DNA of 64,000 nucleotides, from contig OW568885.1 in NCBI GenBank assembly GCA_938743325.2, positions 310,001 to 374,000 of the forward strand, read 5' to 3'. Below are positions 21,219-30,047 of this stretch, one piece after another. Under the pieces are notes generated by a model. The model ran no database searches. It was not told where the DNA came from and saw only the letters and a program-made list of their open reading frames with translations. The position numbers and the translations under genes were made by a program. Every line of letters starts with the position of its first letter. Positions within the stretch are counted from its first letter, which is position 1. Origin of the DNA: Pycnococcus provasolii. Taxonomy: Eukaryota > Chlorophyta > Pseudoscourfieldiophyceae > Pseudoscourfieldiales > Pycnococcaceae.

Positions 21219-24200
21219 ATGGCCTCTGAAGAAGATGAGCCTGCTCCTGAGGACTCTGCGGCGCTGTATGCGCGTCGTATGGCGTCGTACCTGCCTCCAT
21301 CTACGGTTAGTAACTTAGGTGTTAATGGTCATGGTCATGGTGATGAGCTTGCTGGTGTTATCCCGCTCACTGCTCAAGAACTCGCGGAGGCTGCTGGAAA
21401 TGGTGGGGATGGAGGAAATCTCGGGCGTTCTCGTCGTATCGTCGACCGTGAATCCGAATACTCGCGTCGACGGTTCTTTCGAACGACGGAACGTGTGGGT
21501 GATGCAGAGGCAGAGGCGACGCCAACTCCAAGCAGCACGGCAATGAACGCGCAGGAAGATAAGCAAAAACAGCCTGCTGTTACGCAGCAGCAGCAGCAGC
21601 AACAACAGCAGGGTCGTGTGTCGCGCAAACGCAGTCGATGGGACGACGCGGGGGACACGCCAGCAGCTGCACCAGCTCCGAGTGCACCTGCGCCTGCACC
21701 TGCAGCAACGACAACTGGAAGAAAGAGTCGGTGGGATCGGCCTAAGGGAATCGCAACCTCAGCACCCTCAACCACGTCGACGGCAGCAGCAACGACACTA
21801 TCAGCAGCAGCAGCAGCAGCAACAACAACAACAACAACAACAGCTGTCACTGCAAGCACGGCGTTTGTTCCCGCTGGAACGGCACCTGCAAAACCCTCGC
21901 TCATGTCCATGCCTGGAACAATGCCTCTCAACGCAGACGGCGTTCCCATGACGCCAGAGCAGTACAACCAGCTGCGACACAGTCGCGAAATGGAGCAGCG
22001 CAATAGACCTTTGACGGACGAAGAGCTAGACAAACTTCTTCCAGGTGACAAAGAAGGTTTCGCCATCCTGCCGCCGCCGGAAGGATACGAGCCACTGCGT
22101 GACCCGAACCGCAAGGCTAGCGCAGAGGCTGCCGGCACAGCGATGACCGGCTTTGCCATCGCGGAAGAGACACGTGGGCAAATGTTCGACCTGCCGCCGG
22201 AACTTGCGGCAGACCTACCCGAGCTCAAGCCGGAGGACTACCAGCACTTCGCACCAATCCTGCAGACGCTCGACGCCGAGGATGAGGCGCGTCTGACATC
22301 TGAGGAGGTGAAAACGCGTAAGATTCTACGTTTGCTGCTCAAGGTGAAGAACGGCATTCCCATCCAGCGTAAGGGAGCGCTGAGGCAGATCACGGACAAG
22401 GCTGTGGAATTTGGTGCCGACGCACTCTTCTCGAACATTCTCCCGCTTCTGATGAGCCCAACGCTCGAAGACCAGGAGAGACACCTGCTCGTGAAGGTGA
22501 TTGACCGCGTGCTCTACAAGCTCGATGAGCTTGTTCGACCTCACGTTCACAAGATTCTCGTCGTCATCGAGCCTCTGCTAATTGATGAGGATTACTACGC
22601 GCGAGTTGAGGGTCGCGAAATCATCGCCAACCTGTCCAAGGCGGCAGGTCTGGCGACCATGATCTCGGCCATGCGACCAGATATCGACAACGTCGACGAG
22701 TACGTGCGAAATACCACGGCGCGCGCATTCGCCGTGGTCGCGTCGGCGCTTGGCATTGCGGTCCTCGTTCCCTTTCTCAAAGCTGTCAGCCAGTCGAAGA
22801 AGAGCTGGCAGGCAAGACACACCGGCATCAAGGTGGTGCAACAGATTGCCATTCTGATGGGATGCGCGATCCTTCCGCATCTCAGGAGCCTTGTCGAGGT
22901 GGTCGAGCACGGCCTTACCGACGAAAGCCAGAAAGTTCGAACAATGACAGCCCTCGCCATTGCAGCACTCGCCGAATCATCCGCGCCGTATGGCATCGAG
23001 AGCTTCGATCCCGTCCTCAAGCCCTTGTGGACAGGAATTCGAAGTCACCGTGGGAAGGTACTCGCGGCATTCCTCAAGGCGATCGGCTTCATCGTGCCGC
23101 TGATGGATGGGAAGTACGCCGATTTCTATACCCGAGAGGTGATGGTCGTTCTCGTGCGCGAATTTGCATCGCCAGACGAGGAAATGAGGAAGATCGTGCT
23201 CCGTGTCGTCAAGCAGTGCGTGACAACGGATGGAGTTGAGGCGTCCTACATCAAGGAACAGATTATTCCCGAGTTTTTCAAAAATTTCTGGACGAGGCGA
23301 ATGGCGCTTGAGCGCCGGAACTACAAGCTCGTTGTGGAGACGACGGTGGCAATTGGAGAGCAGGTTGGCTGCGGCGAGATTGTGAGTCGAATCGTCGAGG
23401 ATCTGAAGGACGAGAGCGAGCCGTACCGCAAGATGGTAATGGAGACGCTCGACCAGGTGATTTCAAAGCTGGGCACCGGCGACATCGACACGCGCACAGA
23501 GGAAATTCTTATGGACGGCATTTTGTACGCGTTCCAGGAGCAGACGACCGGAACGATGAATGAGGAGGGCTTCGGGGCGAACGGTACTGACGCGGGATAC
23601 CACGTCATGCTGAACGGCTTTGGCACCGTCTGCAAGGCTCTTCATCTGCGCGCAAAACCGTACATTCCTCAGATCTGCGGCACGATCAAATGGCGCCTGA
23701 ACCACAAGTCAGCGCGCACGAGGCAGCAGGCTGCGGACCTCATTGCGCAGATTGCACCAGTGCTCAAGGATTGCAGTGAGGAAGGGCTCATGGGGCACCT
23801 CGGCGTGGTCCTGTACGAGTATCTGGGTGAGGAGTACCCCGAGGTGCTCGCGAGCATCCTCGGCGCGCTCACGGCAATTGTGTCGAACATCGGCATCAGC
23901 AAGATGACACCGCCAATCAAGGACCTCCTGCCTCGCCTTACACCGATCCTGCGGAACCGGCAAGAGAAGGTGCAAGAAACGCTGATTGACCTGATTGGGC
24001 GCATTGCGGATCGTGGCTCGGAGCACATTCCCGCCAAGGAATGGATGCGCATTTGCTTTGAGATGCTGGATATGCTTAAGGCGCACAAGAAGACGATTCG
24101 ACGCGCAACGGTGAATACATTTGGGTACATCGCGCGGGCGGTGGGCCCACAGGATGTGCTTGTGACTCTGCTCAACAATCTCAAGGTGCAAGAGCGTCAA

Positions 24201-24860
24201 AATCGCGTTTGCACTACGGTTGCCATCGCCATCGTGGCGGAGACGTGTGGACCCTTCACCGTGCTTCCTGCGCTGCTCAACGAGTACCGTGTACAGGACA
24301 TGAATGTGCAGAACGGTGTGCTGAAGACGCTGAGTTTTCTGTTCGAATACATTGGAGAGCAGGGCCGTGATTACATCAATTCGGTCACAAACTTGCTCGT
24401 AGATGCTCTCATCGACCGTGACGAGGTGCATCGGCAGACGGCGATGAGCTGCGTGTCTCACATGTCACTCGGGGTGGCAAATCTCGGCTGTGAGGAGCAA
24501 ATTCTGCACCTCTTCAATCACCTGTGGCCCAACATTTTCGAGGAGAGCCCGCACGTTCTCACGGCTTGCATGAATGCCGTGAATGGGTGCAGAGTGGCTC
24601 TCGGGCCTGGTGTGATTCTCATGTACACGCTCCAGGGTCTCTTTCACCCCGCCCGCCGAGTGCGTGACACCATATGGCGTGTCTACAACAATCTATACAT
24701 CGGCGGCAGTGATGCGTTGGTGGCATTTTACCCTCGAATCGACTTTGGCGGTGACACGATTCAGTTTGGTGACGACAAGGACGAGGACATGGAGGAGGAT
24801 GCCAATGTGGATTTGACTCCGCTGTGCTATCGACGCCACGAACTTGAGATGGTCATATAG
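21219..24860 (+). CDS. SF3B1: Splicing factor 3b subunit 1 (SF3B1/Hsh155)
   Basis: The first in-frame ATG is 21219 ([10 protein letters not shown]); the protein has 1213 residues against about 1300 in animals. The N-terminus carries a CAG-coded glutamine run and two U2AF-homology ligand motifs (RKRSRWDD and GRKSRWDR), then the p14-binding region ([20 protein letters not shown]), then some twenty HEAT repeats up to the conserved end, where YPRID replaces the usual YPRIY. Blocks such as [40 protein letters not shown] and [20 protein letters not shown] are near-identical to animal SF3B1. Lys572 corresponds to human Lys700 in the QKVRT helix and is conserved. It binds the branch-point duplex in the U2 snRNP, consistent with introns being used in this genome. 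Confidence 0.97.
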   Translation: MASEEDEPAPEDSAALYARRMASYLPPSTVSNLGVNGHGHGDELAGVIPLTAQELAEAAGNGGDGGNLGRSRRIVDRESEYSRRRFFRTTERVGDAEAEATPTPSSTAMNAQEDKQKQPAVTQQQQQQQQQGRVSRKRSRWDDAGDTPAAAPAPSAPAPAPAATTTGRKSRWDRPKGIATSAPSTTSTAAATTLSAAAAAATTTTTTTAVTASTAFVPAGTAPAKPSLMSMPGTMPLNADGVPMTPEQYNQLRHSREMEQRNRPLTDEELDKLLPGDKEGFAILPPPEGYEPLRDPNRKASAEAAGTAMTGFAIAEETRGQMFDLPPELAADLPELKPEDYQHFAPILQTLDAEDEARLTSEEVKTRKILRLLLKVKNGIPIQRKGALRQITDKAVEFGADALFSNILPLLMSPTLEDQERHLLVKVIDRVLYKLDELVRPHVHKILVVIEPLLIDEDYYARVEGREIIANLSKAAGLATMISAMRPDIDNVDEYVRNTTARAFAVVASALGIAVLVPFLKAVSQSKKSWQARHTGIKVVQQIAILMGCAILPHLRSLVEVVEHGLTDESQKVRTMTALAIAALAESSAPYGIESFDPVLKPLWTGIRSHRGKVLAAFLKAIGFIVPLMDGKYADFYTREVMVVLVREFASPDEEMRKIVLRVVKQCVTTDGVEASYIKEQIIPEFFKNFWTRRMALERRNYKLVVETTVAIGEQVGCGEIVSRIVEDLKDESEPYRKMVMETLDQVISKLGTGDIDTRTEEILMDGILYAFQEQTTGTMNEEGFGANGTDAGYHVMLNGFGTVCKALHLRAKPYIPQICGTIKWRLNHKSARTRQQAADLIAQIAPVLKDCSEEGLMGHLGVVLYEYLGEEYPEVLASILGALTAIVSNIGISKMTPPIKDLLPRLTPILRNRQEKVQETLIDLIGRIADRGSEHIPAKEWMRICFEMLDMLKAHKKTIRRATVNTFGYIARAVGPQDVLVTLLNNLKVQERQNRVCTTVAIAIVAETCGPFTVLPALLNEYRVQDMNVQNGVLKTLSFLFEYIGEQGRDYINSVTNLLVDALIDRDEVHRQTAMSCVSHMSLGVANLGCEEQILHLFNHLWPNIFEESPHVLTACMNAVNGCRVALGPGVILMYTLQGLFHPARRVRDTIWRVYNNLYIGGSDALVAFYPRIDFGGDTIQFGDDKDEDMEEDANVDLTPLCYRRHELEMVI

Positions 24861-25023
24861 ACACTGTTCAATGTAATGGAAAAATGGAGATTTTACTTGT
24901 GAAGCAACGGTCGGTCATCCATTATTCGCATTCACCATCGTCATCTAGCCCAGCCCATTCATCATTCATAGCACGAAACTGCAGCAACAATCCAAAACTT
25001 CAACTAACTACCAATCAACTAAC

Positions 25024-25614
25024 TCACAGCACCTTCGAGTTTCGGAGATTAACGTAGGTCCCAAGGTCCATGCCGAGATTCTTCTTGAGCGCGCTGTCAA
25101 GCTTTGCGAACGTCAACTTCAGCTCCTTCTCCGTCTGAGCCTCCGTCGTTTTCTTTGCGTCCTTTTTGTCGTCGCCGCCGCCAAGAAGACCTCCAATGAT
25201 GTTCTTCACCGCCGTGAGTGGGACTGAGATGATCCTGATGGGCTTTGCTATGATGTTTTTGATCATGTTGATGCATTTCTTGATGTTGTCGGCCGCCGCC
25301 GCCTCGAACTCCTCGCGGCTTCCGTCATATCCCTCCGTGATCACCTTGCGCGTCGTCTCAGCAGCTTGCTTCGCCGCCTCCGTGATCTTGTTGGCGTAAT
25401 CCTGCGCCTTGTTGGCGTACGGTGCGAGCATGTCTTCGACTTTCTTCGTATCGTCCTTGGCGCGAACTTTCGCCTTGTCGAGGTAGGGCTTTAGCTCTTC
25501 TTGTGAAGCCGAAACGAGGCTGTCGATATCCGCGCGAGACAAGCCGAGCTGCTCGAGCGTGGCATCGATGGTTGCGGAGACGTTAGACTTCGTCGAGGAG
25601 GAAGAAGAAGACAT
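25024..25614 (-). CDS. Amphipathic-helix-rich protein, unknown
   Basis: ATG at 25614 gives 196 residues beginning MSSSSSSTKS. It is nearly all helix with Ala/Lys/Glu-rich repeats of about 11 residues (KAQDYANKITEAAKQAAETT), like apolipophorin, perilipin or LEA proteins. A central hydrophobic stretch (IKNIIAKPIRIISVPL TAVKNIIGG region, about residues 118-145) could be a membrane or lipid-droplet hairpin. There is no recognised family. It is divergent from the next gene with 176 bp between the start codons. Confidence 0.6.
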   Translation of the reverse strand: MSSSSSSTKSNVSATIDATLEQLGLSRADIDSLVSASQEELKPYLDKAKVRAKDDTKKVEDMLAPYANKAQDYANKITEAAKQAAETTRKVITEGYDGSREEFEAAAADNIKKCINMIKNIIAKPIRIISVPLTAVKNIIGGLLGGGDDKKDAKKTTEAQTEKELKLTFAKLDSALKKNLGMDLGTYVNLRNSKVL

Positions 25615-25790
25615 TATTTTGATGAATGATGTAGATCAAAGCACGAGTTGGTCTGTACAAGCCTATACCGTGACACCGGTCCCAACCGAAATTCATCATG
25701 TGAAATCAAACCCTGAATTTCCACCCGAAACTCCGAATCTGCTTGTGAGAGTACTATCCACCCGGCACTCATTCATTGAGAATAAGTCCG

Positions 25791-26318
25791 ATGGTTGTCA
25801 CGAGGAAAATGGCGTACGCTGGGCCAGGCGCTGCGCAGCGCCTCTCCGCCGGCGAGATCCTCGACGAACTTCTCACAGATGAAGCCATGTGTGATATCAA
25901 GTTCGGCGAGTCAAGCGCGGAGAATCCGGAGGGGGTGTTCGCTCAATACCGGCAGGTCGTGTACAAAGGTCCTATAACGCTGTCCTGTTATTGCTGCTGG
26001 ATGAATACATCATCAGGAGAAAGCCTGGAGGGGTACCAGATGGCAAGCTTCTTGGCACGAGATACCAGTCTCAGATGCGCGCGAGACGGAGACGGCGACG
26101 ATTCATGGTATGTCTACGGCACGTTTGAGCCGCCCGACGAAGGCGGTGGTTTCTTCACAGTACAGACTTTGGTCGAGACGCTCCATAAGTTCGGGAACGC
26201 CACGTGGACTCGCGAGGATGGCATCCTCACGCCGATCGCTAATAATGATAAGCACCTGCTCATCGACGCTCTCACTGGTGAGGAAGTTGTCGCCTACAGT
26301 ATTTGGCACGACACCTAA
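25791..26318 (+). CDS. Hypothetical protein, about 175 residues
   Basis: The first in-frame ATG is 25791 (MVVTRKMAYA); a second at 25809 gives MAYAGPGAAQ. The chain is acidic with a compact mixed composition, a short Cys cluster (SCYCCW) and WYVYGTF / FFTVQTLVETLHKF segments that suggest a small alpha-beta fold. I recognise no family. It is followed on the same strand by the isochorismatase-like gene after 130 bp; GTGAGG at 26278 is a possible donor, so the two could in principle be exons of one gene. Confidence 0.5.
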   Translation: MVVTRKMAYAGPGAAQRLSAGEILDELLTDEAMCDIKFGESSAENPEGVFAQYRQVVYKGPITLSCYCCWMNTSSGESLEGYQMASFLARDTSLRCARDGDGDDSWYVYGTFEPPDEGGGFFTVQTLVETLHKFGNATWTREDGILTPIANNDKHLLIDALTGEEVVAYSIWHDT

Positions 26319-26337
26319 ACGCAGCTAGTAAAATATT

Positions 26338-26955
26338 TTGTCAATCAATTCTCACAAGTTTTTTTTTGATCGGGTTTTGTTATTTCTTTCCAACAAAACA
26401 TGTCGTCGTCAGCTCAGTCGTCGTTGTCGAGCGCTTCTCGTCGTCGACATGACGGTTGAACAGCTCGACGACATTCCGTTGTCCGAGAGACAACGACTCC
26501 TTCACGCAGTCTCAACACTCATAACATCGTTGGATTGGGATTGGATCGTCGATGCGCGTCTTTGGATTGAACCACATCAAACGACGTCGCTTGCATGGCT
26601 TTACCCAAACGTAGGAATTGCGAACACATCCGGCGCTGAGTTGCACGAGAGCCTGCGCAGCCTAAATAAGGAGCTTACGCACATTGCGAAAACTCACTAC
26701 AGCGCGTTTTTCGAAAACGACCTTGACGAACGATTGCGTGCACGTGGAATTGACGACGTTTACATTTGCGGAATTCACACTAATTACTGCGTCGCATCCA
26801 CAGCCATGGCGTCGTTCGAACGACGGTACAACACGTTCGTCGTGGGTGATGCATGTGCGAGCGCAGGTGGCGACGAAGCTCACAATGTCGGGCTCGCTTG
26901 TGTTGAGCGATACGTTGGATCAGGTGCAGTCGTTACCCTTCAAAATCTACTATAG
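26338..26955 (+). CDS. Isochorismatase/nicotinamidase-family cysteine hydrolase
   Basis: Family features: RALLVVDM (catalytic Asp, codon 26446), AKTHYSAF (Lys) and CGIHTNYCVASTA (catalytic Cys), then VVGDACAS. The triad is complete. The start is unresolved: the frame is open from 26332 without ATG, and the first in-frame ATG (26449) falls just after the catalytic Asp. A well-placed ATG at 26400 (MSSSAQSSLS) is in a different frame and joins this one only if one base is gained or lost around 26430. Alternatives are an acceptor at CAG (26412) with an exon further upstream. The function is probably hydrolysis of an amide such as nicotinamide, not proven. Confidence 0.7.
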   Translation: MSINSHKFFFDRVLLFLSNKTCRRQLSRRCRALLVVDMTVEQLDDIPLSERQRLLHAVSTLITSLDWDWIVDARLWIEPHQTTSLAWLYPNVGIANTSGAELHESLRSLNKELTHIAKTHYSAFFENDLDERLRARGIDDVYICGIHTNYCVASTAMASFERRYNTFVVGDACASAGGDEAHNVGLACVERYVGSGAVVTLQNLL

Positions 26956-27134
26956 TTGTTGTTTCGTAACATGATGAATTAAATGTTATGCTGATTTGAG
27001 TGATTGGAGGAGAACGTTGAACGTGCTTACGTCATAGTTGTTATTATAATCCCTTCAAAACTGGAGATGCATAGAGATGCTCACTTACTTATTATCATGT
27101 GTTTTCAGTTTTTTTTTCTTCGCTTCCTATTACT
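26956..27134. other. Short convergent intergenic gap
   Basis: AT-rich 3' flank shared by the convergent isochorismatase-like and small membrane-protein genes; nothing recognisable. Confidence 0.6.
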
Positions 27135-27467
27135 TCACCAGTGCCGCCGATGATTACGTGCAGCTTGCAATTCAGCCTCGAGGTGTTTGACGCGCGCACG
27201 CAACGAACGTTCCTCCTCGCTTTGTAGTGATCGGTGGTAAATCGAGTTCGTCAGCATCATTGTCGTCACTCCCGCAGATGCGAACGTGACAAGGAGCATG
27301 GCAGCCCGCCCCGCTCGCGACGAACGCGCAGCAGCTCGCCCCAACGACGTCGTTGTTGCTGTCCTCATATTACTAGTATTAGGAGGAGGAGCATGATTCG
27401 CGTGATGACTCGCTTCTTCCCGAACGGCAGCAGCACTAGCACTGCTGAAGAAGTTGGAGAGAACCAT
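27135..27467 (-). CDS. Small single-pass membrane protein with C-terminal coiled coil
   Basis: The first in-frame ATG is 27467 (MVLSNFFSSA), giving 110 residues. A Ser/Thr/Ala/Arg-rich N-terminus is followed by RAGRAAMLLVTFASAGVTTMM (TM, about residues 55-75) and a charged helix (SEEERSLRARVKHLEAEL). Basic N-side, TM, then ER-rich helix is the layout of mitochondrial inner-membrane assembly factors such as PET117, but the similarity is topological only. Confidence 0.5.
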   Translation of the reverse strand: MVLSNFFSSASAAAVREEASHHANHAPPPNTSNMRTATTTSLGRAAARSSRAGRAAMLLVTFASAGVTTMMLTNSIYHRSLQSEEERSLRARVKHLEAELQAARNHRRHW

Positions 27468-27885
27468 CACGAGTCGAGAGAGAGAAGACGTGATTTGTTG
27501 TATTGTGTGACTGTGACGTAAAGCCAGACGTAGATAACTAACGACGCGATTGATTGACGAAGGGGTCGACCGACGACAACGACTTCCCCCAACCAAAAGA
27601 AAAGAATTGGAACCGACTGTCAACGAGAACTCTCCGCCTTTCCGGCCGACGAGAACGAGGAATTTCTCCGAGACCAAAATGTTGTAAGGGCCCGACCAAA
27701 TGCCTCGACCAAATGATCAAGTTGATTTATCTTCCGGGCTGTCCGGCCCCACTGGTTTGGTTTGGTTTGGTGACTCTCGCCTTACCACCCGGTAATTTTA
27801 TTTCGCAGAATTCCCAATCACGTCAGCGAGCCGCATTCCAGAGCAGGCCACGGACTTGACTAACTTACGCGCGCACGCCTCGTCC
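27468..27885. other. Divergent promoter region
   Basis: About 420 bp between divergent genes. It contains (TTTGG)x3 at 27754-27770 and a GC-rich CTTCCGGGCTGTCCGG segment. No gene is seen. Confidence 0.5.
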
Positions 27886-29931
27886 ATGGCACCGTCGACG
27901 GTGCTCGTTTGCTGCGTCAAATCCAAGTGGCAAGATGCGGTGCGGCGGCTGAATAGCCATCCTAACGAAGCGAAACAGAAAAACAACGACGGCCACTTGC
28001 CTCTGCACTGGGCAGTAGCGAATAACGCACCCGTGGAGGTGATAAGCAAGCTGCTCGACGCGTACCGCGACGGTGCGCAGGTCAAAACCAACAACGGCCA
28101 CTTGCCCCTGCACTCTGCCGCATACATTAACGCCTCCGTGGAGGTGATAAGCAAGCTGCTCGACGCGTACCGCAACGGCGCGCAGGTCAAAACCAACTAC
28201 GGCGCCTTGCCCCTTCACTTTGCAACAGCAAATAAAAACGCCTCCGTGGATGTGATAAGCAAGCTGCTCGACGCGTACCGCGACGGTGCGCAGGTCAAAA
28301 ACAACTACGGCGACTTGCCCCTGCACCTTGCAGCAGCGAATAACGACTCCGTGGAGGTGATAAGCAAGCTGCTCGACGCGTACCCCGACGGCGCGCAGAT
28401 CAAAAATAACAACGGCGACTTGCCCCTGCACTCTGCGCCATACATTAACGCCTCCGTGGAGGTGATAGGCAAGCTGCTCGACGCGTACCCCGACGGCGCG
28501 CAGGTCAAAGACAACGACGGCGACTTGCCCCTGCACTATGCAGCATATTATAACGCACCCGTGGATGTGATACGCAAGCTGCTCGACGCGTACCCCGACG
28601 GTGCACAGGTCAAAGACAGCGACAGCGCCTTGCCCCTGCACTGTGCAGCAGCAAATAAAAACGCACCCGTGGAGGTGATAAGCAAGCTGCTCGACGCGTA
28701 CCCCGACGGCGCGCAGGTCAAAGACAACGACAACTACTTGCCCCTGCACCTTGCAGCAGCGAATAACGACTCCGTGGAGGTGATAAGCAAGCTGCTCGAC
28801 GCGTACCCCGACGGCGCGCAGATCAAAAACAAGGAAGGGTACACACCATTACAGAGTTGCACCAATCTTCTTGTACACGGCTTTGTGACAATTTCAACGG
28901 GCGATGGATCGGAGCGTATAACCATGAAGGATTGCGCATCTACCGTCAACATTCTGAGCATTCTTGGGAAAGCTGCTGGACATAATTGGATGCATTCACA
29001 CGCACCGGACGATCTTCGTCTGCAAGAGCACATGGCAAGTGCCTCGATTGCGATCCTCAAGCGTGACGCACATCCCATTAAAGATTTGCTGAACCAAAAC
29101 ATAGAACTTGGCAAGTTTGCGGATGGAGTGATGCACCCCCTGCATCTAGCAGCTCGCCTCGCTATGCCTTTCGTGACGAAGAGATTTGTCAACAAGTTTC
29201 CAGCCTTGTGCAGCGCCACCTTCGAAAACCAAAATGCTTTACACATCGCATGTTCTTGCACGCCCAACCGAGATCTAGGCATCAATGCATCTGATATCAA
29301 GGATACTGTGAAAGCTCTCATTCAAGCTGGAATTGGTGTGGATTCCACAACAAATGACGGCTGCTCCATGACGCCTCTGCTGTATGCGTCGCGCGATGGG
29401 TGCGTTGAAAGTGTTCGAGAGCTGATTGATGCTGGAGCGGATCTAAAAGCGAACAAATGCGCGCTTGGGGAAACCGCCCTTCACAAAGCTGTTTCTCGTG
29501 GTGATGCGAATGTCGATATGGTGCGTGTTCTACTTTGTGCGATGCCAGATGCACAAGATGCACAAGATGCACAGGGACTTACAGCAAGAGACGTCGCACA
29601 AGAAGAAGGGTATCAAGAGCTCGTGAAGGTGATCGACGCCAACGCTTCACCCAATCTTGGCGAAAAAAAGCAGAAGGTTACCTTAAACGCGTCGTCAAAT
29701 GCACAGCTTGCTTCCACGTCGTCTGAGCCACTCCCGTATTTCCAGCGAGCCTTTACCCTGCTTATGCGGGCCAAATCAGGAGGCGGGCACACTTCTGCAA
29801 TAGATTCAGCCATACAAAACTTGCGACGAAATTGCGTCGAGTTGGAAGGAGCAGTTGCCATACCATCGAATCCCTCTCCCAAGGACGTTTCTGACATTGC
29901 CGCGATGATCTGTGCATTTTTGTCAACTTGA
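27886..29931 (+). CDS. Ankyrin-repeat protein with homogenised N-terminal repeats
   Basis: The first in-frame ATG is 27886 (MAPSTVLVCC), giving 681 residues. Eight nearly identical 35-36-residue ankyrin repeats (LPLH.A ... VEVISKLLDAYPDGAQVK) run from about residue 33 to 320. Then comes a non-repeat middle (about 320-415), a second block of divergent ankyrin repeats (HPLHLAARL, NALHIACSC, TPLLYASRDG, TALHKAVSRG) and a Ser-rich tail. This is a protein-interaction scaffold; no enzyme domain is present. The LLxAYPDGA style is typical of protist ankyrin families in stramenopiles and some algae. The N-terminal repeats are clearly younger than the C-terminal ones. Confidence 0.85.
   Translation: MAPSTVLVCCVKSKWQDAVRRLNSHPNEAKQKNNDGHLPLHWAVANNAPVEVISKLLDAYRDGAQVKTNNGHLPLHSAAYINASVEVISKLLDAYRNGAQVKTNYGALPLHFATANKNASVDVISKLLDAYRDGAQVKNNYGDLPLHLAAANNDSVEVISKLLDAYPDGAQIKNNNGDLPLHSAPYINASVEVIGKLLDAYPDGAQVKDNDGDLPLHYAAYYNAPVDVIRKLLDAYPDGAQVKDSDSALPLHCAAANKNAPVEVISKLLDAYPDGAQVKDNDNYLPLHLAAANNDSVEVISKLLDAYPDGAQIKNKEGYTPLQSCTNLLVHGFVTISTGDGSERITMKDCASTVNILSILGKAAGHNWMHSHAPDDLRLQEHMASASIAILKRDAHPIKDLLNQNIELGKFADGVMHPLHLAARLAMPFVTKRFVNKFPALCSATFENQNALHIACSCTPNRDLGINASDIKDTVKALIQAGIGVDSTTNDGCSMTPLLYASRDGCVESVRELIDAGADLKANKCALGETALHKAVSRGDANVDMVRVLLCAMPDAQDAQDAQGLTARDVAQEEGYQELVKVIDANASPNLGEKKQKVTLNASSNAQLASTSSEPLPYFQRAFTLLMRAKSGGGHTSAIDSAIQNLRRNCVELEGAVAIPSNPSPKDVSDIAAMICAFLST
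27982..28845 (+). repeat. Eight 105-108-bp tandem coding repeats (ankyrin)
   Basis: Each unit encodes one ankyrin repeat with nearly identical DNA (GATAAGCAAGCTGCTCGACG recurs in almost every unit). Units 2-3-4 resemble 6-7-8 (for example LAAANNDS in units 4 and 8, ATANKNAS/AAANKNAP in 3 and 7), which suggests duplication of a block of four. Confidence 0.85.
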
Positions 29932-30047
29932 ATCAACCAACTGATGAATGTTCTGAAATTATTATTGTTATTTTCTTCTTTGAATACAAATACAAATCTT
30001 CATCCCTCCTCCTTCCCAATGTGTGTGTGTTCCACAAGCAAGTTTCT

